This document shows positions 52,401 to 59,383 of a stretch of 64,000 nucleotides of DNA, in pieces. A model generated the notes under the pieces. The model searched no databases, was not told where the DNA came from, and saw only the letters and a program-made list of their open reading frames with translations. Origin of the DNA: an uncultured Pseudomonadota bacterium (GTDB lineage Bacteria; Myxococcota_A; UBA796; SXON01); NCBI GenBank assembly GCA_903875225.1, contig CAIQVJ010000128.1:21724-85723 (forward strand). The letters are read 5' to 3'. The position numbers and the translations under genes were made by a program. Numbering within the stretch: the first letter of the stretch is position 1; every line of letters starts with the position of its first letter.

Positions 52401-52454
52401 CCGCTGGTGGTGCCGGCGCTGCTCGCGATCCGGAGCCGGTGGCGCGCAGCCTGA
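49419..52454 (+). CDS. RND (HAE-1 type) efflux transporter, inner-membrane subunit
   Basis: The 1011-residue proton-driven pump has the RND layout: twelve hydrophobic helices in two halves and two large periplasmic loops (about 35-330 and 550-860). TM4 reads GITIDNAIVVVENIHRHRERG, where the usual DD pair is DN, a common variant. It expels drugs, lipids or other amphiphiles through a tripartite complex. No membrane-fusion protein or outer-membrane channel gene lies beside it. The neighbours are kbl, 111 bases upstream, and the GYxVVD gene, 66 bases downstream. Confidence 0.9.
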   Translation: MIRAAIHNPFAVIVACIFLVIGGIAAARALPFQLRPTVEPAEIQVNTSYAGAAPAEVEDQITRRIEEQLTSVSGVREMVSTSSAGRSAVTLRFEDGVDRDVAMIDVLNKLGGVQGLPPESDPPEATATTSDQQAPMMWIAVTGPRDDTGAARPIPVPQLRQVVDDTVAPRLRRVEGVAGMIISGGDVREVHLLTDMDALAARGLAVGDVLSSLPRQDVNSRGGPLWVGKREYTLRTLARPSSLRDLQDVVLRRDSQGTVRLGDIAKPVIEPALGQNMMRLNGVPGISLGIQRQTGSNVPTTADGVLAALEELRHTFAESGVPVAFKVLYSETTYIDDAVSGAVNDSITGIVLAAIALLIALRSPRAVALVAMAQPLAVLCVFPVLWLLGRSLNIITLAGLAFGIGITIDNAIVVVENIHRHRERGEGVLEAAFLGTREVSGAMVAATMTNVCVFAPVVFLPGEAGQIFRDLAIGISTAAIGSLFAVLTVVPAAAAWLGTGRVATIAGGGLLGRVYGNVVDAITSRLWVRVLVIGGALAASGLGLFAVPSPSYLPEGNRNLILTFARPLPGTSAETAGELLAPLEQELLKDPRVDSTFVVLSSRFSAVGMTLKPQYAAAGPFTVFLGELRGRVSRVPGFRYLFPRRASIFQDPGKQFEVSISGPDLDRLTALSGSLQASLRALPGVVSVRSNFETGNPELQVVPDRPALATLGITPLEVANAVEVAVGGRRVGTYLDEGRELDVVLMGQDRYRHDAAALRALYVRPGVPLDAVANVNEALGPVAIPHLDQARAITLSVSLDESTPLGRAISACESTVLDPLRATLPAGYLLTTGGSADRLAETFGGLLDSFGYALVIIYLLLVALYRSWSQPMVILTAVPLGMCGALLSLAAVHLVVPVEFDTIAMLGIILLAGVVVNTSILIVSQAEEFLAQGLAPRDALREAAASRLRPILMSVITSVIGMLPLAAGQGSGSELYRGLGIVMVGGMVLSTLGVPLVVPALLAIRSRWRAA

Positions 52455-52520
52455 GAGGGGACCGGTGGTATCTCCGGATCATTCTGGGAACCGGGCGCGC
52501 CGCCAGATTACAGAGGAGCG

Positions 52521-53135
52521 ATGGCTACCCGCGTTCGAACCCGCACTCTCGCCCACCTCGACAAGCTGCTCGCCATCTCCGCGCTCGCGGCCGCCTGCCA
52601 CCCCGTCGACCCCGGCTACGGCGTGGTCGATCCGATCCCGGACCCCGCGCTCGACGCCCCCCCGCCCACGGCGATCCCCCCCGGCCCCCCGGGCACTCCC
52701 TCGACCATCCCGGAGGCCACCGGGGGGACCACGGTGCCCACCACCCCTCCGCAGCCGCCCCCCGACCTGGGGTATGGCGTGGTGGACCCGATGCCGCCGC
52801 CGGCAGACTGCACCCTCTTCTCCCGCGCGATCTACGCCTACGCCACCTTCGAGGGGGGTGCTCTCCACGTGACCGTCAGCGCACAGGCCCGCTACCGCGA
52901 GACCTCCCTCGACGCCCGGCAGCCCAGCGTGGCGCACGCGGTGGTCACCGAGGCCAGCGTCACATCGCAGACCTGGACCCTCGCGCTCATGCCCGAGGCG
53001 CCCGCGCGTTCGCTCACGTTCGTCGCGACAGGCGTATGCGGCGGCGCGCCCGCGAAGGCGACGGTGCAGGTGAGCTGGGATCGGCTGGAGAAGGACGCCC
53101 CGATCCGCGCCCAGGTGATCGAGGAGCCCAACTAG
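52521..53135 (+). CDS. GYxVVD-motif exported protein A
   Basis: ATG with GAGGAG upstream. The 204-residue protein starts with a lipobox-type leader (LAHLDKLLAISALAAAC, C26). The motif GYGVVDPIPDPA (32-43) is repeated after a Pro/Thr linker as GYGVVDPMPPPADC (84-97). A beta-rich domain (100-195) follows with C97 and C173. It is clearly paralogous to the next gene, which has the same leader pattern, GYxVVD motif and Cys pair. I know of no characterised family with this motif. It is 2 bases ahead of protein B and heads a unit with a radical SAM gene. Confidence 0.75.
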   Translation: MATRVRTRTLAHLDKLLAISALAAACHPVDPGYGVVDPIPDPALDAPPPTAIPPGPPGTPSTIPEATGGTTVPTTPPQPPPDLGYGVVDPMPPPADCTLFSRAIYAYATFEGGALHVTVSAQARYRETSLDARQPSVAHAVVTEASVTSQTWTLALMPEAPARSLTFVATGVCGGAPAKATVQVSWDRLEKDAPIRAQVIEEPN

Positions 53136-53137
53136 CC

Positions 53138-53701
53138 ATGCCGCCCGTCCGATCCTCCACCCTGCGCCACCTCGAGACCCTGCTGGGGCTCTCCGCGGTC
53201 GCCGCGATGACCGCGAACGGCGACGCGCTCGCGGGCGAAAAGAAGGAGAAGGCCACGGTCGAGCCGACCACCGACCCGATCGGGAGCCTCGGCTACTCGG
53301 TGGTGGACGAGCTCCCCTCGCCCGCGATCTGCCAGGACCTTGCGAGCAGCCTCTCTGCGCAAGCGTCGATGACGACGTCCGGCCACGTGGTGGTGCGCGT
53401 GCTGCCGCTGCCCGGCTACGACTCGGTGCTCCTCGACGGCGGCTCGGCCGAGGTGAGGGTCGGCCGGGCGACGATCGTCACCAGGGACGCCATCCCGGAC
53501 ACCCCCGGGTGGGCCTTCGAGCTGGCGCCCGTGCCCCCCACCCAGGGCGTGGCGCTCACGGTCCCCGGCACCTGCGAGGGGGTCCGGGCCACGGCGAAGA
53601 TCGAGATCCGCTGGGAGGGGTTGCTCACCTCCACCTCCCTGTTCGCGGTCATGATCCTGCCCAGCGGCCCCCCGCCTGCCCCCGGTGGAGCCTCACCATG
53701 A
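53138..53701 (+). CDS. GYxVVD-motif exported protein B
   Basis: Start taken at the ATG at 53138. The frame is open far upstream, but that part overlaps protein A and the RND gene out of register. The 187-residue product has the leader LRHLETLLGLSAVAAMTANGD, then GYSVVDELPSPAIC (52-65) with a single copy of the motif. A beta-rich domain follows with C65 and C146, matching C97 and C173 of protein A. TAKIEIRWEGLLTSTSLF aligns with ATVQVSWDRLEKDAPI of A. The TGA overlaps the ATG of the radical SAM gene, so the two are translationally coupled. The function is unknown. Confidence 0.75.
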   Translation: MPPVRSSTLRHLETLLGLSAVAAMTANGDALAGEKKEKATVEPTTDPIGSLGYSVVDELPSPAICQDLASSLSAQASMTTSGHVVVRVLPLPGYDSVLLDGGSAEVRVGRATIVTRDAIPDTPGWAFELAPVPPTQGVALTVPGTCEGVRATAKIEIRWEGLLTSTSLFAVMILPSGPPPAPGGASP

Positions 53702-55377
53702 AGATCGCGCTCGTCGGCCCCGAGATCGAGGAGAACCTCTCGCTCCGCTACCTCATCTCCTCACTCGCAGCCGCCGGCTACGAGGCCGAGATCGTCGCCT
53801 TGAACCGCACCGAGGAGTTCGGCGCGGTGCTCGAGCGCCTCCTGGCGGTGAGCCCGGACCTGATCGGCCTCTCGCTCGCGTTCCAGTGGCGGGCGAAGGA
53901 CTTCTTCGCCCTCGCCGTGGCGCTCCGGCAGCGCGGCTGGAGCGGCCACCTCACGGCCGGGGGACACTTCGGCACGTTCGCCTGCAGGGACATCCTCGAG
54001 GAGTTCCCGGAGATCGACACGATCTGCCGACAGGAGGCCGAGGAGACGCTGGTGCGGCTCGTCCGGAGCGTGGAGAGCGGCGGCGAGCAGGGTGCGATCC
54101 CGGGGCTCGCCTACCGCGATCCGGAGGGCAACGTGCAGCTCACGAGCCTGCCCGAGCTGCCCGACGTCTCGACCCTCCCGTTCCCGGACCGCCGCGGCGC
54201 ACCGGCAGCGTGCTTCGACCACAGGATCTCGCCGATCGTCGGCAGTCGCGGGTGCTACGCGAACTGCTCCTTCTGCTGCATCGCGGCCTGGCACGAGCAG
54301 ACCCTCCCGGGAAAGCGGTACCGCGTTCGGGACCCGGACGACATCGCCGCCGAGATGGTGGCGATGCAGAGGGAGCGCGGGGTGGAGATCTTCGTCTTTC
54401 ACGACGACAACTTCTTCCTCCCGGGGCACCCCAGGAACCTCGCCCGGTTCAACGCGCTGGCGGACGCGCTCGCGCGGCGCGGCATGGGGCCCTTCGCGAC
54501 CGTCGTGAAGGCGAGGCCGACCGACGTGGACCGCGACGTGTTCAGGGTCCTCGTCGACCGACTGCACTGCATCCGCTGCTACGTGGGGGTCGAGACCGAC
54601 GCCGACGCCGGGCTGAAGACCCTGCAGCGCTGGGCACAGAGCCGCCACAACCACGAGGCCATCGCCATCTGCCGCGAGCTCGGCCTCTACGTGTGCTTCA
54701 ACCTCCTCATGTTCGACCCGGACACGACGCTCGACGATCTCGAGCGCAACATCGCCTTCATCGGTGCAGCGGGCGACTACCCGCACAACTTCGGGCGCGT
54801 GGAGCTGTACGCCGGCACGCCCCTGCTCGACCGGATGCAGCGAGAGGGCCGGGTGCGCGGCGACTGGCTGCAGTGGGACTACGATCTCGACTCCCCCGAG
54901 GTCGAGCGGGTGTTCCGGATGGCGATGCGCACCTTTCACGCCCGGAATTTCGGCCCCGATGCGCTCAACAACCGCATCATGGGCACGCGGTTCGACCTGG
55001 AGGTCGCCCGCAAGTTCCACGCCGACGTCTTCGACCCGGCCTGGCTCGAGGAGGGCCGCCAGCTGACGATGTCCCTCGCGGCCGACACCGCCGACGCGCT
55101 GCTGGCGATCGTGCGACGCGTCCGGGCAGGCCCCGGAGAGCCCGGCGCCGACGACGCGTTCGCCGCCGGGCTCGCCGTGAGCCGCCGCGCAGTCGAGGAG
55201 GACATCCGCGGTGCCACGATGCGCCTCGCACGCTCCCTCCGGGACGTGATCGGCCAGGGCCAGCCGCTCACCGACGTCGGCGACAGGGTTGCGACCCCGC
55301 TGCAGACCCAGCGCGTCTCCCCGAGCGAAGCAGGGCGCTCACTGGCCAGCGGAGAAGCGATCCTCCCGGGGAGCTGA
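53698..55377 (+). CDS. B12-binding-type radical SAM protein
   Basis: The 559-residue protein has an N-terminal Rossmann-like cobalamin-binding fold (1-140; MKIALVGPEIEENLSLRYL, LTAGGHFGTFA) without a clear DxHxxG lower ligand. The radical SAM core has GCYANCSFC with C186, C190 and C193 for the [4Fe-4S] cluster, and FVFHDDNFFLPG. The C-terminal 150 residues form a helical extension. Such enzymes methylate or rearrange unactivated carbons in natural products, cofactors or peptides. The ATG overlaps the stop of GYxVVD protein B, which suggests that one or both small proteins are substrate, carrier or sensor partners. No peptide-binding (RRE) domain is obvious. Confidence 0.85.
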   Translation: MKIALVGPEIEENLSLRYLISSLAAAGYEAEIVALNRTEEFGAVLERLLAVSPDLIGLSLAFQWRAKDFFALAVALRQRGWSGHLTAGGHFGTFACRDILEEFPEIDTICRQEAEETLVRLVRSVESGGEQGAIPGLAYRDPEGNVQLTSLPELPDVSTLPFPDRRGAPAACFDHRISPIVGSRGCYANCSFCCIAAWHEQTLPGKRYRVRDPDDIAAEMVAMQRERGVEIFVFHDDNFFLPGHPRNLARFNALADALARRGMGPFATVVKARPTDVDRDVFRVLVDRLHCIRCYVGVETDADAGLKTLQRWAQSRHNHEAIAICRELGLYVCFNLLMFDPDTTLDDLERNIAFIGAAGDYPHNFGRVELYAGTPLLDRMQREGRVRGDWLQWDYDLDSPEVERVFRMAMRTFHARNFGPDALNNRIMGTRFDLEVARKFHADVFDPAWLEEGRQLTMSLAADTADALLAIVRRVRAGPGEPGADDAFAAGLAVSRRAVEEDIRGATMRLARSLRDVIGQGQPLTDVGDRVATPLQTQRVSPSEAGRSLASGEAILPGS

Positions 55378-55382
55378 GGCGG

Positions 55383-55577
55383 TCACCCCGCCGTTCGGCC
55401 CAGCAGGCTCTTCCAGAACCCGCCCTCGGTCGACTTCGGGGGCGCAGCGGCCGCCTTCTCCTCCCGGCACTGGCAGCGCTCCTTCGGCGCGACGTCGCCC
55501 AGCACCTGCTCGATGTGGGCTCCGCACCCTGCATAGGTTGGCTTCCCGCAGCTTTCACACGTTACGCGACGACACAT
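55383..55577 (-). CDS. Small Cys-rich zinc-binding-type protein
   Basis: This 64-residue protein has CRRVTCESCGKPTYAGCGAH and RCQCR, giving up to seven cysteines and a His suited to one or two zinc sites. Small proteins with TCxxCGKxTWxGCGxH are widespread in bacteria and uncharacterised. The C-terminal FWKSLLGRTAG is a common ending of this family. The start overlaps the end of the OsmC gene by 16 bases. It is convergent with the radical SAM gene. Confidence 0.75.
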   Translation of the reverse strand: MCRRVTCESCGKPTYAGCGAHIEQVLGDVAPKERCQCREEKAAAAPPKSTEGGFWKSLLGRTAG

Positions 55578-55978
55578 ACCGACTCCGATTGAATGAGGTT
55601 GACATCAAATGCAGGTTGGACCGCGATGGTCCGCTTGACCTTGCAGCCATCCACCGCGCGGAGGAGGGCTGTGTGGTACTTCTCCGGGAAGCCCGTGGGC
55701 ACCTGTACCGAGAGGGTGATCCGCGAGGGCAGGTGCGTGGCCTCATCATAGTCCACATGCTGGGTGAGCCGCAGGCCCTCGGTCGGAAGTTGCCGAGCGT
55801 GACAGAAGGCCAGCGCGTAGTAGCCGGCGCAGGTCGCGATCGACGCGAGGAAGAGGTCGAAGGGCCCGGGGGCCGAATCGTCGCCGCCGTTCTTGGCGGG
55901 CTGGTCGGTGTGAAACACGAACCCGCCGCCTCGCGCGTCTACGCGCTTGCCGCCGGGGAAGGTGATGTCCATGTCCAT
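55562..55978 (-). CDS. OsmC/Ohr family protein
   Basis: Start taken at the ATG at 55978 with GGAG upstream; an in-frame ATG is present at 55993. The 138-residue protein has FPGGKRVDARGGGFVFHTDQP and the redox-Cys segment PFDLFLASIATCAGYY. The second conserved Cys lies in VDGCKVKRTI. OsmC/Ohr proteins reduce organic hydroperoxides through this Cys pair, in the cytoplasm. It overlaps the small Cys-protein gene downstream and starts 64 bases after the sigma-factor gene ends, so the three may share a transcript. Confidence 0.88.
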   Translation of the reverse strand: MDMDITFPGGKRVDARGGGFVFHTDQPAKNGGDDSAPGPFDLFLASIATCAGYYALAFCHARQLPTEGLRLTQHVDYDEATHLPSRITLSVQVPTGFPEKYHTALLRAVDGCKVKRTIAVQPAFDVNLIQSESVCVVA

Positions 55979-56052
55979 GAGGTACTCCAGCACGTAGGAG
56001 CCACACGGTCCGAAAAGGATTCACGCCGGTCGAAAAAAGATCCGCACCGCGC

Positions 56053-56856
56053 TCAGCCGATGACCACCCTGAGCGCCTCACGGACACGGTCCTGCACGTC
56101 TGCCGGCGTACTCGCGGCCCCCAGCTCGTGGCAGAGGGAGACGCTCCGTCGGAGTGACGCGCACGCACCGTTGCACGAGGGGCACTGGGCCACGTGCGCG
56201 TGCATCCGCTCACACTCCGCGGGGCCGATCTCGCCCTCCAGGTAGCGGGAGAACAGCCCCACGACCTCGGGGCACGATGCCTGGCGCTCCGGAGAAGGCG
56301 CCAGCAAGGGCGCGATCCGGGCGCGGATGGCGGCGCGCCCCCGGTGCAGGCGTGTTTTCACGGTGGCGATCTCGAGGCCGAGCGCCTCGGCCACCTCGGG
56401 GGCGCTGAGCCCCTCCATGTCGCGGAGCAGCACGACGGCGCGGAGCTTCGGGTCGAGCGCGCGGATCGCGAGCTGCAGGGCAGCCGCAAGCTCGCGGCCG
56501 GAGGCCGCACCCTCGGGATCGCCCTCACCACCCTGGAGCTGTGACGGGCCCTCGGGCACCACGGGGGTGGTCTCCTGGGGCTGCCCTTTGCGCCGACGGC
56601 GGGACTTTCCGCAAAAGCTCCGCGTGACCGCATAGAGCCAGGAGCCCAGCGCGGCGTCCTCTCGCACCTCGGTCAACGCGCGCGCGGCCGCGATCAGGGC
56701 CTCCTGGGCGACGTCTTCGGCGTCGGTGGGGTTCGAACACATCGAGCGGGCGAACCGCAGGACCATCGGCCCGTGCCGCACCAGCAGCGCCTCGGTGGCC
56801 TCCCGATCCCCGTTCCGCACGGCCCGCAGCAGCTCCTCGTCAGCGCGTGTGTCCAT
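56053..56856 (-). CDS. ECF-type sigma factor with fused zinc-binding anti-sigma-like tail
   Basis: This is a 267-residue protein. Sigma region 2 (about 17-85) has DAEDVAQEAL and GSWLYAVTRSF. Region 4 (about 125-180) has LRAVVLLRDMEGLSAPEVAE and the HTH ATVKTRLHRGR. Residues 190-267 contain CPEVVGLFSRYLEGEI and HVAQCPSC (H221, C225, C228), the HxxxCxxC zinc motif of ZAS anti-sigma factors, here on the same chain. This suggests built-in redox or zinc control. No separate anti-sigma gene is adjacent. The downstream OsmC gene is a possible target of oxidative-stress control. Confidence 0.88.
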   Translation of the reverse strand: MDTRADEELLRAVRNGDREATEALLVRHGPMVLRFARSMCSNPTDAEDVAQEALIAAARALTEVREDAALGSWLYAVTRSFCGKSRRRRKGQPQETTPVVPEGPSQLQGGEGDPEGAASGRELAAALQLAIRALDPKLRAVVLLRDMEGLSAPEVAEALGLEIATVKTRLHRGRAAIRARIAPLLAPSPERQASCPEVVGLFSRYLEGEIGPAECERMHAHVAQCPSCNGACASLRRSVSLCHELGAASTPADVQDRVREALRVVIG

Positions 56857-56859
56857 GGC

Positions 56860-58164
56860 CTACTTGTGCCGCCAGTCCTTCTTCGGCGCCTTCTTGCTCG
56901 GATCCTTCCACGCAGCGAGCCGACCACCGGTCGTGCTCGGCCCGCCCCCGCCGCCCTTTCGCGCGGGTGGCATGTTCAGGGACTCGCGCGGGGCCGCCGC
57001 TCCCGGCGCCGGTGCCGCCGCGTAGTCGAAGCCGGGCGCCTTCATCCTCGGGATGCCCTGGCCCAGCTGACGCTCCAACTGCCGCAGTGCGCCCTCATCC
57101 TCGGGGCTCACGAAGCTGATCGACTCGCCCGTGGCGAGAGCGCGCCCGGTGCGCCCGATGCGGTGCACGTAGTCATCGGAGTGCATCGGAAAATCGTAGT
57201 TGATCACGTGGGAGATGCCCTCCACGTCGATGCCGCGAGCGACGATGTCTGTCGCGACGAGCGCGCGGACCGCGCCACACTTGAAGTCCGCGAGCGCACG
57301 CTGCCGCTGGGGCTGCGAGCGGTCCGAGTGCAGGACCCCGGTGCGGATCTCGAGCTGCTCCAGCTTCCGGGCCACCCGGTCGGCGCCATGGCGGGTGCGG
57401 CAGAAGATCAGCACGCTGTCCATGTTCTCCTCATCCTGCGTCTTCAAGATGTGGCCGAGCAGCGAGAGCTTCAAGTGCTTGGGCACCTCGTAGATCCACT
57501 GCTTGACGGTCTCGGCCGGATTCGCACGGCGACCGATCTCGATCTTCTTCGGCGACCGCTGGAAATCCCGTGTGAGCTCCTCGATCTCCTTCGACAGGGT
57601 GGCCGAGAACATCAAGGTCTGGCGATCCTTCGGCATCGCGCGCACGATCTTGCGGATCGACGGCAGGAACCCCATGTCCAGCATGCGGTCGGCCTCGTCC
57701 AGCACCAGGTGCTTGAGCCCGGCGAAGTTGCCGTTCCGGCGGTCCATGAGGTCCTGGAGCCGGCCCGGGCAGGCCACGATGATCTCGTACCCGGAGCGCA
57801 ACGCGAAGATCTGCGGCTTCTCGCCCACGCCGCCGAAGATCGCGGCCACGCGGATCGGGAGGTGTTTTGCGTAGATCTCGACGTTCTCCACGATCTGGGC
57901 CGCAAGCTCCCGCGTGGGGACCAGCACCAGCACCTTGGTCCCCTGCCCCTGCTTTCCGACCAGCTTCGTGAGGAGCGGGAGCATGAAGGCAGCCGTCTTG
58001 CCGGTGCCCGTCTGCGCGATGCCGATCAGGTCCTGACCGGCGAGCACCTGGGGGATCGCGGTGGCCTGGATGGGCGTGGGGGTCGTGTACCCGGCGTCGA
58101 CGACGGCAGCGAGCACCTTTGCGTCGAGCCCGAGCGTCGAGAAGGAGGGGGCGGGGGTGGTCAT
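56860..58164 (-). CDS. DEAD-box RNA helicase (RhlE-like)
   Basis: The 434-residue ATP-dependent RNA helicase has a Q motif (TPIQATAIPQ), Walker A AQTGTGKT (K56), PTRELAAQ, DEAD at 156-159, SAT (in MFSATLS) and the C-terminal motif HRIGRTGRA. The C-terminal tail (about 375-434) is Pro/Gly/Lys-rich, as in RhlE/SrmB types, and should bind RNA. Its stop lies three bases before the sigma-factor start, so the two genes may be co-transcribed. Confidence 0.92.
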   Translation of the reverse strand: MTTPAPSFSTLGLDAKVLAAVVDAGYTTPTPIQATAIPQVLAGQDLIGIAQTGTGKTAAFMLPLLTKLVGKQGQGTKVLVLVPTRELAAQIVENVEIYAKHLPIRVAAIFGGVGEKPQIFALRSGYEIIVACPGRLQDLMDRRNGNFAGLKHLVLDEADRMLDMGFLPSIRKIVRAMPKDRQTLMFSATLSKEIEELTRDFQRSPKKIEIGRRANPAETVKQWIYEVPKHLKLSLLGHILKTQDEENMDSVLIFCRTRHGADRVARKLEQLEIRTGVLHSDRSQPQRQRALADFKCGAVRALVATDIVARGIDVEGISHVINYDFPMHSDDYVHRIGRTGRALATGESISFVSPEDEGALRQLERQLGQGIPRMKAPGFDYAAAPAPGAAAPRESLNMPPARKGGGGGPSTTGGRLAAWKDPSKKAPKKDWRHK

Positions 58165-58266
58165 GGCGGGCTTCTACGCCGTCGCGGCCGGATCGGCCCG
58201 CCAGCGTGGAGGTTCAGCGGCGCTCGGCGGCCGGATCGGGACCACGATCCGGCGGACGTAGCCGCC

Positions 58267-59247
58267 CTACTTGGGGATCTTCAGCTTCATCCCGAGCTTG
58301 AGCGCGATGCCGCCCTTCAGCACGTCCTTGTTGGCGTCGCGGATCTTCGAGAACTGCATCTTGTCGCCGTAGAACTGACCGGCGAGGGAGTAGAGCGAGT
58401 CGCCGGAGACCACCACGTGCGAGGTCGGCAGCTTCACGGCTGCCGGCGTGGCGGTGGGCTTTGCGGCCGGTGCAGCGGCTGCGGGCCTGGCGATCGGCGC
58501 CACCACGGCCTCGGCGACCGGAGCGACAGGCGGCTTCACGGCGGCCTGTTCGGCGGCTGCGGCCTCGGCGGCAGCGCTCGCCTTCGCGAGCGCCACGACC
58601 TCCTCGGGCACGGGAGGAGCCTCCGCGGGGGCCTCCACCGCCACCGGCGCGGGCGCAGCGGAGGTCCGGAACAGCGTGACCGCGCCGAACGCGAGGATCG
58701 CCACGGCCGTGGCGCCCGCCGCCACCATCGCCGCACCGCGCCAGAGCGCCTCGCGGTCCCGGGTCTCGGTCACCTCGGCTTCGAGCCGGATCGTCTCGGA
58801 GCGCAGGTTGCGGGCCTCCTGCCGAAGGGCCTTGATCTCGCCCTGCTCGCGAGCGGCGACGCGCGCGCGGTGCTCCTCGTCCCGCTGCCGGTCCGAGCGG
58901 ATGAGGGCCTCGAGGTGCTCGCGGTAGCCCGCCGGGCACACGGCCCCCGCCTCGACGGCGGCCTCCAGCCGCGCGAGGGCCTCACCCGCGCGACCCTGCG
59001 CGGCGTGAACCTTGCTCAACAGCAGGTGGGCATCGGCATCGTCGGGGTCCAGGCAGACGAGCATCTGCAGGCGCTGGGAGGCCGGGCCGAGCAGGCCTTC
59101 CCGCGCGAGGTTGAGCGCCTCGTTGTACAGCGACGCCGGGGCATCGATGCCGTGCGACCGCAATGTGTCTGCGATCACCGTGGGGGCGTCATTCCCGAGG
59201 GGCGTGGACGGGCGGCCGGGTTCGTCGAATTCGAGGGCTGCGCTCAT
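58267..59247 (-). CDS. TPR-coiled coil-LysM membrane protein
   Basis: The 326-residue protein starts with a TPR-like helical region (about 37-120). A charged coiled coil (120-165) and one hydrophobic helix (about 170-190) follow, then an Ala/Pro-rich linker (195-272). A C-terminal LysM domain (275-326; VVVSGDSLYSLAGQFYGD, LKLGMKLKIPK) should bind peptidoglycan glycan. The topology is cytoplasmic TPR, a single membrane span and periplasmic LysM, which could link a cytoplasmic partner to the wall. An inverted repeat lies upstream (59305-59318). Confidence 0.8.
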   Translation of the reverse strand: MSAALEFDEPGRPSTPLGNDAPTVIADTLRSHGIDAPASLYNEALNLAREGLLGPASQRLQMLVCLDPDDADAHLLLSKVHAAQGRAGEALARLEAAVEAGAVCPAGYREHLEALIRSDRQRDEEHRARVAAREQGEIKALRQEARNLRSETIRLEAEVTETRDREALWRGAAMVAAGATAVAILAFGAVTLFRTSAAPAPVAVEAPAEAPPVPEEVVALAKASAAAEAAAAEQAAVKPPVAPVAEAVVAPIARPAAAAPAAKPTATPAAVKLPTSHVVVSGDSLYSLAGQFYGDKMQFSKIRDANKDVLKGGIALKLGMKLKIPK

Positions 59248-59304
59248 GGGGTACCTGCTGCAGGAGTTCCGCTGGGGAAGCGGAGGGTGGGAGTACTTCT
59301 ATAT

Positions 59305-59318
59305 CATGTCTTGACATG
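59305..59318. promoter_or_regulatory. Perfect inverted repeat upstream of the LysM gene
   Basis: CATGTC-TT-GACATG lies 58 bases before the LysM start, in the least GC-rich part of that spacer. On the minus strand TATAGA at 59299-59304, directly beside it, is a possible -10 hexamer, so a bound repressor would cover the promoter. This reading is inference. Between 59319 and 59383 I see nothing else. Confidence 0.4.
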
Positions 59319-59383
59319 GCAAGTCCACCCTGATTTCGACGAACGATGGGAGCGCAGCAGGACGATGGCTCCCCCCTTGACGC

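Noticed and set aside
50093..53701. Long plus-strand frame over the RND gene and the GYxVVD genes
   Set aside because: Only its last part (from 53138) is coding. Upstream it is out of frame with the RND pump and protein A.
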